In this document: positions 28,101-36,688 of the stretch, piece after piece
How positions within the stretch are numbered: the first letter of the stretch is position 1
Layout of the letters: each line of letters starts with the position of its first letter
Source of the DNA: Armatimonadota bacterium
GTDB lineage: Bacteria; Armatimonadota; Zipacnadia; JAUWAU01
Direction: 5' to 3'
Assembly: GCA_030601885.1 (NCBI GenBank)
Contig: JAUWAU010000009.1
Span: 151,173-215,172 of the forward strand
DNA: 64,000 nt
The notes under the pieces: model-generated
The model's database searches: none
What the model was told of the DNA's origin: nothing
Seen by the model: the letters and a program-made list of their open reading frames with translations, nothing else
Translations under genes and position numbers: made by a program

Positions 28101-28194
28101 AATTCTGGGGACACCAACTTAATTATTCGAGTCGAGTGCGGTGTGCGTTGAACTTAGGATTGGCCCAATAATTAAGTATGGTGTCCCCAGAATT
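28101..28194. repeat. Palindromic element, copy 2 (94 bp)
   Basis: This is the same orientation and nearly the same sequence as 27104-27198, with only a handful of differences. AATTCTGGGGACACCA opens it and GGTGTCCCCAGAATT closes it, around the same asymmetric centre. It lies between the PAP2 start and the ThuA gene 3' end, and contains an alternative ATG for the PAP2 gene. Confidence 0.75.
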
Positions 28195-28213
28195 CCTGCT
28201 TCTCAAGCTCGCC

Positions 28214-29230
28214 TCAGATTCCGTGATCTGACGGCTTCAAGCCCGTCTTGTGTTTGCCTGTGCCGATCGGGTTGGGATCGTACTCGCCAACAAGATCGAC
28301 CTTGGCTCTGGCCGGGATCTGGTCCTCCATGCCCATGCCCCAGTAGCAGGCGTTCACCAGAAGACGGCGGAATCCCTCGCTCTTCAGGTCGCCCCCATGG
28401 CCCATGGTGGTGGTGAAGACGCGGGCAGCCTTGCCCTCGGTGCCCGTATGGGTCTTTGTCCAGGCGATGGGGCGTGCCGGCTTCTCGGTGTTCGGTGGAT
28501 CGTCCGGGTTCATGCCCACGAGCACCTGGCCCATGACGATTGGCTTGCTGTCGCCGGTGAGCGTCGTGATATCATAGACATCGGACGGCCCCCAGATGTC
28601 TTCGCAGCCCCGGACGATGGGGTGATTCTCCATGCCCTCGGCGATGACGCCACGCGTGCTTTCGTGGTTGTGATGGCCGTAGTGTCCGGCCCACGTCTCG
28701 CCCAGCACCTGACGCCCGTAGCCGCCCTCGAATTCGGCATCCTTGAAACTGTATTTGGCGTAGGGGCTGTCCAGGTTCTCCCTGTAGCTGAAGGCATGCG
28801 TGGCGGTCCGCAAGCCCACGATCGGCCTGCCGGAGTTGGTGTAGTCAATGATGCATTTCATCTGCTCGTCCGGAAGCTCGCGGAAACGGGTGAAGATCAC
28901 CATCAGGTCGGCCGTTTCGAGGGCTTCGAGCCCCGGGATATTATCGAGTGTCTGGGGATCGATGGTGCCATCTTCCTTATTGATGGCCCAAAGCACGGTA
29001 CACTTGAAGCCCTGATGCACAGCCAGGATCTTGGCGAGCTGGGGCATCGACTCTTCCGAGCGGTACTCCTCATCACCCGTCACGAAGACAATGTGCTTGC
29101 CCTTGCCCGGCCCGTCTTTCCCCTCGAACACGATCCACGGATCATCGGCCTGCGCGTTGCCGCCCACGAGGCAGGTGAGCCCCATGGGAGTCAGTGCCCA
29201 GAATATCAATGTGCGTTTCGTATTGCGCAT
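28214..29230 (-). CDS. Secreted ThuA-like domain protein
   Basis: A 338-residue protein with a signal peptide (hydrophobic FWALTPMGLTCLVGG) followed by a ThuA/trehalose-utilisation domain with a class I glutamine-amidotransferase-like fold. Visible features are GKHIVFVTGDEEYRSEESMP, TADLMVIFTRFRELPDEQM, GRPIVGLRTATHAF, TWAGHYGHHNHESTRG, IAWTKTHTGTEGKAARVFTTTMGHGGD and a C-terminal LLVNACYWGMG. ThuA proteins are linked to disaccharide uptake or oxidation and are frequent in planctomycete glycan loci. The biochemical role is unsettled. GAGGTG lies six bases before the ATG. It is divergent from the methyltransferase gene at 29554. Confidence 0.82.
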   Translation of the reverse strand: MRNTKRTLIFWALTPMGLTCLVGGNAQADDPWIVFEGKDGPGKGKHIVFVTGDEEYRSEESMPQLAKILAVHQGFKCTVLWAINKEDGTIDPQTLDNIPGLEALETADLMVIFTRFRELPDEQMKCIIDYTNSGRPIVGLRTATHAFSYRENLDSPYAKYSFKDAEFEGGYGRQVLGETWAGHYGHHNHESTRGVIAEGMENHPIVRGCEDIWGPSDVYDITTLTGDSKPIVMGQVLVGMNPDDPPNTEKPARPIAWTKTHTGTEGKAARVFTTTMGHGGDLKSEGFRRLLVNACYWGMGMEDQIPARAKVDLVGEYDPNPIGTGKHKTGLKPSDHGI

Positions 29231-29553
29231 AGGTCACCTCTTCTCATCTGTATCAGCGACTCGTTCGACCTTAGAGGTATTCACCCATTACTCGACGTTT
29301 CCTGCCTGCGCTCCGCCCAGCCGCGCGCTATGCTAACCAGAACGGCCCCGCGCCGCAGGAAACGCTGACGGGAAGTACGAATTGGCGCCCGTTGAGAGGT
29401 GGGTATTGGCATTCGGCCCTTCGAGCATGATATCGTCGTCCGTCTGACACGGACACGGCGCGCGGCGTACGAACTGCCGTGCGGCCGCCTGACGGACGCC
29501 GCTGAGCTACATCAGCCGTGACCCGTCTTTCCGGCCATGATAGGGAGGATTCA
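29231..29553. other. Divergent intergenic region
   Basis: These 323 bases lie between the divergent ThuA and methyltransferase genes and must hold promoters for both. I see no clear -35/-10 pair, riboswitch or open frame with a ribosome site. Confidence 0.4.
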
Positions 29554-30297
29554 ATGATTCGAGAGTACCGCAGTGATGACTGGGACCGCTATGTGATGGA
29601 CTTTCGCCATCCGCACCGCGTCCTCGAGCCAGTCGAACAGGAAATCGCTGTTGTGGACGCCGCGCTCCGCACGCTCCACCAGGCAGGAGTGATGCCGCAC
29701 GTCAACTACGACCATGCGAAGATGCTTGCGCACCGCGAGGCAGTGCGCGACCTCTTCGACATACCGTGGACAGCCATTACGCCCCGGATGCAGCGTTTGC
29801 TGTACGCCATCAATGTCATCAAGCAGCCGCGCAACATGATCGCCGCCGGCGTATTCTGCGGCAATACATTCATTTCGAACGCCGGCGCGGCGGTTGGGCC
29901 GGGGGCCTGCTACACGGCACGCAAGTTGATCGGCGTGGAGATCGTTGCGGCGGAGGCCGAGCGAGCTGAGCGGAACGTGAGGAAGATCGATTCCACCGGG
30001 ACAGCGTATGTACTGGCGGCGGATGCCCTGGATATGGTGGCGCAGTTCAAAGACCCCATCGACCTGCTTTATCTGGATGCAAATGGGGGGCGCGGACGGG
30101 GCAAGGGCATTTACCTCGAGATCCTCGAGGCCGCGTACGACCGAATGCCAGCCGGCAGCCTGACCCTGGCCCATAACAGCGTGAACGGAGGCGAGCACAT
30201 TCAGCAGTACCTGGAGTTCGTGCGGAATCCGGCCAAAATGAGCGCGAGCGTCAACGTTGTCTTCGATAAGGAGGGGCTGGAGGTCTCAGCCAAGTAG
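29554..30297 (+). CDS. Class I SAM-dependent methyltransferase (O-methyltransferase-like)
   Basis: A 247-residue cytosolic protein. The Rossmann-type core starts near NMIAAGVFCGNTFIS (a weak motif I with G-x-F-C-G in place of G-x-G-x-G), and KLIGVEIVAAEAERAERNV supplies the acidic residue after strand 2. Next come DALDMVAQFKDPIDLLYLDANG (motif IV, Asp pair) and GSLTLAHNSVNGGE. The layout fits the methyltransferase-24/O-methyltransferase group. The substrate is unknown. The start ATG has GGGAGG six bases upstream. A short hairpin follows the stop. It is near the Tat enolase-superfamily gene but 167 bases away, so co-transcription is uncertain. Confidence 0.72.
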   Translation: MIREYRSDDWDRYVMDFRHPHRVLEPVEQEIAVVDAALRTLHQAGVMPHVNYDHAKMLAHREAVRDLFDIPWTAITPRMQRLLYAINVIKQPRNMIAAGVFCGNTFISNAGAAVGPGACYTARKLIGVEIVAAEAERAERNVRKIDSTGTAYVLAADALDMVAQFKDPIDLLYLDANGGRGRGKGIYLEILEAAYDRMPAGSLTLAHNSVNGGEHIQQYLEFVRNPAKMSASVNVVFDKEGLEVSAK

Positions 30298-30301
30298 CTT
30301 G

Positions 30302-30329
30302 CTGAGCCCCAGAGCACGAGCTCAGCAGG
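30302..30329 (+). terminator. Weak hairpin after the methyltransferase gene
   Basis: TGCTGAGC and GCTCAGCA form an 8-bp stem around a 12-base loop just after the stop codon. There is no T-run, so termination is only possible. Confidence 0.3.
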
Positions 30330-30464
30330 ACCTGGCCCCATCGTTTTCGCCGGGCCCTCTTCGCCGAACGGCCAAAGATAGCGGGCATAGCAGCCGTCTA
30401 CCACGCCCACGCGGCGCCCAGCGGGCTCCCCGCGGAAGCGACCGCATCGATGAGGAGACGCATC

Positions 30465-31700
30465 ATGACGAGGAGAACACTGACGCGCCGAGAGTTCGTG
30501 CGCCACGCATCGGCAGGGATCGCGGGAGCGGCGGCGCTGGCAACGCCACGAGGGCTGCGTGCAGCCGAGCAACCTGCGACGAAGCCGAACATCTCCCAGG
30601 AGAGAGCCATGAAGATCAGAAGCATCGAGACGTTCACCACCAGAACGGTCAGCATCGTGCGCGTGCGTACGGACGACGGGGCGGAGGGCTACGGGCAGAT
30701 CGCCCCGTTCAACGCCGACATCTCCGCCACTGTTCTTCACCGGCAAATCGCGCATCACGCACTGGGCGCCGATGCGATGGACCCTGACGGACTCGCGGAT
30801 CGCTGTATTGACCGCAACCACAAGTTTCCGTGGTCCTATGTGTGCCGCGGGCTCGGGGGCGTGGACACGGCGCTGTGGGACCTGCGCGGCAAGCTCGAGG
30901 GCAAGAGCGTGTGTGAGCTACTGGGCGGACAACCCCGGCCAATCCCGGCGTACGGCTCGAGCATGCGAAGGGACATCACCCCGAAAGACGAAGCAGAGCG
31001 GCTCGCGCGCCTGATGGACAGTCACGGCTATCGGGCCTTCAAGATCCGCATTGGAACGACGTGCGGACACAACACGGACCAGTGGCCCGGGCGCACCGAA
31101 GCGCTAGTGCCGACGGTGCGCAAGGCCATCGGTGACGAGACGGCCCTGCTCGTGGACGCCAACAGTTGTTACACGCCCGACCGCGCGATAGAAGTCGGCA
31201 AGATTCTGCACGACAACGGCGTCTGTCACTTCGAGGAGCCCTGCCCGTACTGGGAGCTGGAGTGGACGGCCGAGGTCGCCAATGCCCTCGACGTGCCGGT
31301 AGCGGGCGGGGAACAGGACAATTGCCTGGCCCAGTGGCGGCGGATGATCGGCATGGGCGCCGTGGATATCGCGCAGCCTGATGTCTGTTACGTCGGCGGG
31401 CTGACCCGTGCTCTGCGGGTGGCGAAGATGGCGGCCGATGCAGGACTGCCGTGCGTTCCGCATTCGGCCAATCGATCGATGGTGACGGTCTTTACGCTTC
31501 ACCTGCTCGGCGCCATCCCGAATGCCGGCCCGCACCTGGAGTTCTCCATAGAACCCTCGAAATGGACGAGTGACGTGTTCTCCCCGGCCTTGGAGGCGGA
31601 GGACGGAGAGGTGGCCATCCCCGAGGCCCCGGGCTGGGGCGTGGACATCAACGCCGAGTGGCTGGCGAAAGCGGAGTACCAGATTAGCGAGAAAGCGTAG
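30465..31700 (+). CDS. Enolase-superfamily (mandelate racemase-like) enzyme with Tat leader
   Basis: A 411-residue protein. The Tat leader (LTRREFVRHASAGIAGAAAL) precedes a complete mandelate racemase/muconate-lactonising fold: N-terminal capping domain, then the barrel with K193-x-R195 (AFKIRIG), D231 (LLVDANS), E257/E258 (HFEEPCPYWE), GGEQD and the C-terminal PHSANRS His. This is the machinery that abstracts an alpha-proton from an acid sugar with Mg2+. A second ATG at 30609 (MKIRSIETF, the usual start of cytosolic relatives) has its own AGGAGAG five to six bases upstream, so exported and cytosolic forms may both be made. The first start (30465) has GAGGAG seven bases upstream. It shares PGRTEAL and EEPCP motifs with the Tat-type paralogue at 60582-61838. 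Confidence 0.82.
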   Translation: MTRRTLTRREFVRHASAGIAGAAALATPRGLRAAEQPATKPNISQERAMKIRSIETFTTRTVSIVRVRTDDGAEGYGQIAPFNADISATVLHRQIAHHALGADAMDPDGLADRCIDRNHKFPWSYVCRGLGGVDTALWDLRGKLEGKSVCELLGGQPRPIPAYGSSMRRDITPKDEAERLARLMDSHGYRAFKIRIGTTCGHNTDQWPGRTEALVPTVRKAIGDETALLVDANSCYTPDRAIEVGKILHDNGVCHFEEPCPYWELEWTAEVANALDVPVAGGEQDNCLAQWRRMIGMGAVDIAQPDVCYVGGLTRALRVAKMAADAGLPCVPHSANRSMVTVFTLHLLGAIPNAGPHLEFSIEPSKWTSDVFSPALEAEDGEVAIPEAPGWGVDINAEWLAKAEYQISEKA

Positions 31701-31770
31701 GCTGATCGGGGACCGGCGAGCTCCTCATCGGCCAATGACTCGGCACCTGGCGCGCATCGGAGGCAAAGCC

Positions 31771-34653
31771 ATGGACCTGCAGCACCTGACCAACGTGATG
31801 GGCAGTACCTCATTGATGGCGTTCGCTGTGTTGGCTTTCGCGATGTCCGGCGGTCACGCCGCTCCCCGCGACCCGGCGATCTCGATCGTCGCGGACAGCG
31901 AACTCGGGCCGGGGGCCACACATGGCCTGGGAAAGATCGCGGCGGCGCTGCAGTCCAAGGGGATCGTCTCCGAACGCGCCGCAGCGCTGGACGCGGTCCG
32001 CGGGAGAAGCCTGCTCGTAGTAGGGCTTGCCGCGGGGCCCGGCGCAGCCACACGCCTGCTTCAAGCGTCAGGAATAGAGGCCCCAACGCTCCCGGAGTCC
32101 CTCGTCATCCACCACACCGAGTGGAACGGCAAACCGGCGCTCCTGGTGACCGGCGCCGACGACCGCGGGCTCATGTACGCCGAGCTCGATGTGGCCGACC
32201 GCATCGGCTGGACCGCAAGTGCTGATGATCCGCTCAGCGAGGTCCGGGACGCCCGTGAGAGCCCGGCCGTCGCCGAACGGGCGCTTTCGATATACACCAT
32301 GCATCGGTCCTACTTTGAGAGCCGCTTCTACGACGAGGATTATCGGGCCAGATACCTCGACATGCTGGCCGAGAATCGGTTCAACACATTCGCTCTCCTG
32401 TTCGGCTACAGCCCCGCCGCCTATCTGGCGCCGCCCTACCCTTTCCTTTTCGACGTCGAGGGATTCCCTGACGTGAAAGTGGCCGGGCTGACCAAGGAGG
32501 ATCAGCAGCGCAACCTCGATGCGCTGAACAGACTCATTCAGATGACGCACGAGCGAGGGCTGGACTTCACACTTGGCATCTGGGATCACATCCCGCGCGG
32601 CGACAAGCAGTCCCTTAAGGGCCTACCCGTAGGCGTGACGAGAGAGAATCTGGTCCCTTACACGAAGGCCGCTCTGGCCAAGTTTCTCAGACTCGTCCCC
32701 GACCTCGACGCCATCCAGTTCCGCATGCACGGCGAATCGGGGCTGAAACGGGACGAGTTCCTCCCGTTCTGGACGAACGTCTTCGAGGTGATCAATGAGT
32801 CCGGCCGTGACATCCGTGTGGACGCGCGCGCGAAGGGGCTCCCGGATGCAGTCATCGACAGGGCCCTGGAGATGGGGATCGACATCAGAATCACCACCAA
32901 GTACTGGATGGAGCAGATGGGCCTTCCCTTCCATCCGACGCACATCCACCCGAACAATCAAGACGATCGCCGCCACGGCTATGCGGACCTGCTCCGCTAT
33001 CCGCAGAAATACAAGATGCACTGGAAGCTGTGGAACGGGGGCACCACGCGCGTGCTGCTGTGGGGCGATCCTGAGTATGTCCGGCGTTTTGCCGAGAGCA
33101 CCCATCTGTACGACGGTGAGGGCTTTGAGGTCAACGAGCCGCTGGCCACGAAAATGGCGATGCATCCCGAGGAGGAGCCGTTCGAGCTGCTCCGGCCTGC
33201 GTATCAGTACTACGATTATGAGTTCGAGCGCTACTGGCACTTCTTCCAATCGTTCGGAAGGCTCGGCTACAACCCGGACACACCATCCGATATCTGGGAG
33301 ACGGAATTCGAGCGGCGCTTCGGCAAAAGAGCCGGCCCGCTGGTACAGCAGGCACTCCATCGCGCCAGCCAGATCCTCCCGCGCATCGTCGCCTACACTT
33401 ATCCATACAACCTCTTCCCCACTCTCAGGGGGTGGGCGGGGAAACACCGCATGGCAGACTTGCCGGATTACGCCGAAGCCCTCCCCAGCGACACGGAGCA
33501 GTTCCTCAGAATCGATGACGCGGCGCAGAACCGCATCGAGGGCAGGCAGTCAGCCAAGATCCACCCGGAGCAGAGCAGTGAGTGGTTCGCGCAGGCGGCC
33601 GGGGACGTCCTCGAGCTGGTGAGTCAGGCCGAGAAGCGGATCGGGGGCAAGAAGACCAAGGAATTCGTCTCCACCATAGTTGACCTGCGCATCCTCGCCA
33701 ACCTGGCCCTGTACCACTCCCGGCGCGCGCAAGCCGGGCTCAGCTACGCCCTGTTCAAGCGCTCGCAAGATCTCAACGCCCTCGACGACGCGATCGACCA
33801 CGAAGGCCAGGCCATCGCCGCGTGGGAGAAGATCGTCGAGGCGGCCGGGGACGTGTATCATGACAACCTGATGATGGGACGCGGGAGGATCAGTGGACAC
33901 TGGCGGGATGAGTTGGTCGAGCTGAAAGAGGGCCTCAACGAGCTGCTGGAGGAAAAGGGAAGCTTCCGGCCGGAGCAGGCCGACGAGAAGCTGGCCATCG
34001 CTCACGTGCCCGTTCGCAGGCTCGCGCCCGGCGAGGACCTCGTCATACGAGCCACCGTGAGCGGCCCCCAGCCGCCGGCCACGGTCAGAGTCGCCTACCG
34101 CGGCGCACGGGGCGATGTCAGCTACGCGGGTATGGAACAGAGCACCCCGCTCCTGTATCGGGCCACCATCGCCTCCGCGGACGTAGGCGAGGGACTGAGC
34201 TACTTCATTGAGGCAGCGGACGACCGCGGCCGGCGGGCGAGCTATCCGAAGGTGATCGCGGGAGAGGGAAAGAGCAACTCCATTGCGGTGACGGTCACCA
34301 ACGACAGCGCCCCGCCAAGGCTGACACACCAGCCCATAACCAGCGCTCGCGCCCAAAGGCCTTTGACCGTCACCGCCGAAGTGCGCGACCCTTCCGGGGT
34401 CAACTGGGTGCGTCTCCGGTATCGCAACGTCACTCAGTTCGAGGACTACCGCACACTGGCGATGGCGCCCACGGGGAAGCAGCACGAGTATCAGGCCGTC
34501 GTCCCCGCCGAGCACGTCGTGTCCGAGTGGGACTTCATGTACTTCATTGAAGTCATGGACAACGCCGGCAACGGCCGGATCTATCCGGACCTCGAGAGGG
34601 AAACGCCTTACGTGGTCGTGCGACTCCAGCGAGACGACGATGGTCACGAGTGA
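31771..34653 (+). CDS. Secreted alpha-glucuronidase/GH20-like multidomain protein
   Basis: A 960-residue protein with a signal peptide (hydrophobic segment about residues 10-26, cleavage near GGHAAP). About 30-150 form an alpha/beta domain like the N-terminal domain of GH20/GH67 enzymes (SKGIVSERAAALDAVRG, GADDRGLMYAELDVADRIGW). About 170-480 are TIM-barrel-like (MLAENRFNTFALLFGY, GLDFTLGIWDHI, LDAIQFRMHGESG, INESGRDIRVDARAKG, DIRITTKYWMEQMG). A helical section of about 500-730 and two Ig-like beta domains (about 750-950) close the protein. The barrel resembles alpha-glucuronidase-type families, but catalytic acids are not assigned. GGAGG lies seven bases before the ATG at 31771. The frame is open 200 bases further upstream but overlaps the preceding gene. 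Confidence 0.75.
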   Translation: MDLQHLTNVMGSTSLMAFAVLAFAMSGGHAAPRDPAISIVADSELGPGATHGLGKIAAALQSKGIVSERAAALDAVRGRSLLVVGLAAGPGAATRLLQASGIEAPTLPESLVIHHTEWNGKPALLVTGADDRGLMYAELDVADRIGWTASADDPLSEVRDARESPAVAERALSIYTMHRSYFESRFYDEDYRARYLDMLAENRFNTFALLFGYSPAAYLAPPYPFLFDVEGFPDVKVAGLTKEDQQRNLDALNRLIQMTHERGLDFTLGIWDHIPRGDKQSLKGLPVGVTRENLVPYTKAALAKFLRLVPDLDAIQFRMHGESGLKRDEFLPFWTNVFEVINESGRDIRVDARAKGLPDAVIDRALEMGIDIRITTKYWMEQMGLPFHPTHIHPNNQDDRRHGYADLLRYPQKYKMHWKLWNGGTTRVLLWGDPEYVRRFAESTHLYDGEGFEVNEPLATKMAMHPEEEPFELLRPAYQYYDYEFERYWHFFQSFGRLGYNPDTPSDIWETEFERRFGKRAGPLVQQALHRASQILPRIVAYTYPYNLFPTLRGWAGKHRMADLPDYAEALPSDTEQFLRIDDAAQNRIEGRQSAKIHPEQSSEWFAQAAGDVLELVSQAEKRIGGKKTKEFVSTIVDLRILANLALYHSRRAQAGLSYALFKRSQDLNALDDAIDHEGQAIAAWEKIVEAAGDVYHDNLMMGRGRISGHWRDELVELKEGLNELLEEKGSFRPEQADEKLAIAHVPVRRLAPGEDLVIRATVSGPQPPATVRVAYRGARGDVSYAGMEQSTPLLYRATIASADVGEGLSYFIEAADDRGRRASYPKVIAGEGKSNSIAVTVTNDSAPPRLTHQPITSARAQRPLTVTAEVRDPSGVNWVRLRYRNVTQFEDYRTLAMAPTGKQHEYQAVVPAEHVVSEWDFMYFIEVMDNAGNGRIYPDLERETPYVVVRLQRDDDGHE

Positions 34654-34676
34654 AGAATGTCCGGGCGGACCGATGC

Positions 34677-34703
34677 GAGATGCTTCGCTCCACTCAGCAT
34701 GAC
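34677..34703 (-). repeat. Diverged copy of the TCATCCTGAGCG-type short repeat
   Basis: Read on the minus strand this is GTCATGCTGAGTGGAGCGAA then GCATCTC, agreeing with the copy at 22450-22476 at about five of every six positions. It lies in the 108-bp gap before the glycyl-radical gene. Confidence 0.45.
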
Positions 34704-34761
34704 AAGCACGTGTTCTTGGGGTAAACTCCGAGGCGAATAGCCGAGCAACGGAGGTCGCAGA

Positions 34762-35187
34762 ATGTCTGAAACACTCGCCATCGCCGAGTCCCAACGAGTG
34801 TGGGGCACGTTCGACGATGTCAGGCAGCGACTGTTCAACCAGTTTCAGGACGTGCCGTTTGATCCGGAGACGGGGCTTGAGGTTGACGAGCTCCGGCGGG
34901 AAGTCGAAGACTACCTGCGGGCGCATGGCGACCAGCCTCGGGTGCTCCGGAAGGCCAACGCGTTTCGCATCGTGGTGACGCGCGGGCAGATCCACGTCGA
35001 TCCCCTCCACTGGTTTGCCGACAAGCTCAACCATGGCGGGATCGTGAAGGCGCTCCGCGACGCACAACTGCACCCGGAGCGTTACGCCTCCCTCCAGATC
35101 CGCGTCACTGGCTGGAGCGCCTACTTCGTCACTCTGTCGACACGCACCCAGGACCACTTCATCACCCGAACGGTCCATGGGATGTAG
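34762..35187 (+). CDS. Stand-alone glycyl-radical domain protein (GrcA/YfiD-like)
   Basis: A 141-residue protein that corresponds only to the C-terminal end of glycyl-radical enzymes (pyruvate formate-lyase, glycerol/choline lyases). The key stretch is HPERYASLQIRVTGWSAYF, with R114-V-T-G117-W as the radical loop, followed by L-S-x4-Q-D-x2-ITRT, the same pattern as the end of pyruvate formate-lyase. Gly117 would carry the radical. Upstream, ANAFRIVVTRGQIHVDPLHW resembles the segment preceding the loop in full enzymes. No catalytic Cys loop is present. E. coli GrcA (127 residues) is the known precedent; it replaces the oxygen-damaged end of PFL. ATG with GGAGGT six bases upstream and an intact frame argue against a fragment. 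No large glycyl-radical subunit or radical-SAM activase is in the window. Confidence 0.7.
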   Translation: MSETLAIAESQRVWGTFDDVRQRLFNQFQDVPFDPETGLEVDELRREVEDYLRAHGDQPRVLRKANAFRIVVTRGQIHVDPLHWFADKLNHGGIVKALRDAQLHPERYASLQIRVTGWSAYFVTLSTRTQDHFITRTVHGM

Positions 35188-35249
35188 GAGGAGGCGCGTG
35201 CATTCGAGCACCGGTTCGCCACTCCCACGACGCCGGAGGAGCATCCGAC

Positions 35250-36389
35250 ATGAGGATCACTGATGTCAAAGCCACGACGCTCAAAGGGTTCAAGCAGTGG
35301 AACTACGTGCGCATCGAGACGGACGAGGGCCTCACCGGATTGGGGGAAGCCCATCCAGGCCAGGGCGTCGTGGATGTAGTGCTGAAGGAATTCAGGTCGA
35401 TGCTCGTGGGGAGCGACCCGAGGGACATCGAGCCGCTCTACACGCGGATGACCCGTTCCTCCCAGAGTCGCTGCGGTCTCGCGCTCGCAGCCATCGGCGG
35501 CATAGAGACCGCGCTCTGGGATCTGTTGGGCAAGGCGCTGGACGTCCCCGCGTGTCGGCTGCTGGGCGGGAAGTACCGGGACCGCCTCCGACTCTACGCC
35601 GACGTAGGGCGAGGGCGGGAGAACACGCCGGAGGCCTGGGCCGAGCGGGCACGCGAGGGCGTGGCCGACGGCTATGACGCTATCAAGTTTGACATCGACA
35701 ACTCGGCCAAGGAGCTGGAGCTCGATCCGGTGAACCGGGAGTTGAGCACCGCCGAGCTTGAGAAGATGACGGCGCTCGTTGCGGCCGTGCGGGATGCCGT
35801 GGGCGATAGCATCGATGTCTGCATCGACTGCCACGGCCTCTACAGCGTGCACTCGGCCGTGAAGCTCGCGGAGCGGCTGGAGCCGTTCGACCTGATGTTC
35901 CTGGAAGACCCGGTGCCCAACGACAACGTGGAGGCGATGGCGAAGGTGACGGCGTCCACGTCAACTCCCATCTGCACGGGCGAGTTTCTGTATCGGCGAG
36001 ACGGCTTCCGGGAGCTGATCCAGATGCAGGCCTGCGACATGCTCCACGTGGACGTCTCCGGCACTGGCGGAATGCTGGAGGCGAAGAAGATCGCCGATAT
36101 GGCCGACCTGTACAACATGCCCTTTGCGGCGCATAACATCGTGTCGCCGATCGGGATGACGGCAGCGGCGCACGTGTGCGCGGCGGTGCGCAACCTCTTC
36201 ATCATGGAGCTGCCATATCATGCCACTCAGGTAGACTGGCGCTGGGACCTGGTGCTGTCGGATGAGCCGCTCATTCAGGACAACGCGTTCGTGGTGCCCG
36301 ACGGGCCAGGGCTGGGGATCGAGCTGAACGACGAGGTGGCGCGCGAGCACGTGATGCCTGGGTACAGCTACTTCGATGAGGGGGCGTGA
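35250..36389 (+). CDS. Enolase-superfamily (mandelate racemase/galactonate dehydratase-like) enzyme
   Basis: A 379-residue cytosolic enzyme starting MRITDVKATTLKGF. The capping domain has GLTGLGEAHPGQG, and the barrel has K146-F-D148 (AIKFDID, replacing the usual K-x-K). Metal ligands lie in DVCIDCHG, FLEDPVPND and CTGEFLYRR, and the C-terminal His is in AAHNIVSP. These residues fit an acid-sugar dehydratase related to D-galactonate or mannonate dehydratases. No leader peptide is present, in contrast to two paralogues in the window. GGAGGAG lies eight bases before the ATG. It follows the glycyl-radical gene by 62 bases and may share its transcript. Confidence 0.85.
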   Translation: MRITDVKATTLKGFKQWNYVRIETDEGLTGLGEAHPGQGVVDVVLKEFRSMLVGSDPRDIEPLYTRMTRSSQSRCGLALAAIGGIETALWDLLGKALDVPACRLLGGKYRDRLRLYADVGRGRENTPEAWAERAREGVADGYDAIKFDIDNSAKELELDPVNRELSTAELEKMTALVAAVRDAVGDSIDVCIDCHGLYSVHSAVKLAERLEPFDLMFLEDPVPNDNVEAMAKVTASTSTPICTGEFLYRRDGFRELIQMQACDMLHVDVSGTGGMLEAKKIADMADLYNMPFAAHNIVSPIGMTAAAHVCAAVRNLFIMELPYHATQVDWRWDLVLSDEPLIQDNAFVVPDGPGLGIELNDEVAREHVMPGYSYFDEGA

Positions 36390-36688
36390 GGTTGCATAGC
36401 GGAGGCTTGGGCCGCCGCTGCAGAACTGGCTTCATAACCTGTCCAGTTCCGGTGTTGGGGGGGACCACGAGAGTCCGTCTGCCGCCGAAGCAACAACCTA
36501 TCACGCCGACCGCACGTGGTGAATGTCTATTCTGTGAGGGTTGAGCCCATTAGACCCCGCTGCGTGATGTGATGAGGCACTCCCGGTGCTACGACTCGAG
36601 CCAGTCGCACCATGCTCTCACCATAGCACCAGAGCCGCCGAGGGTCAATAATTTAGTATGGTGTCCCTGGAATTCCAGAGGTGCAAAG
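36390..36688. other. Intergenic region with half-copy of the palindromic element
   Basis: About 300 bases without a gene. Near its end lies a half-copy of the palindromic element (36646-36675). I see no promoter consensus or stable terminator. Confidence 0.45.
36646..36675 (+). repeat. Half-copy of the palindromic element
   Basis: CAATAATTTAGTATGGTGTC followed by CCTGGAATTC matches the right half of the elements at 27104 and 28101, with the other half absent. It ends 13 bases before the GTG of the next gene. Confidence 0.55.
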
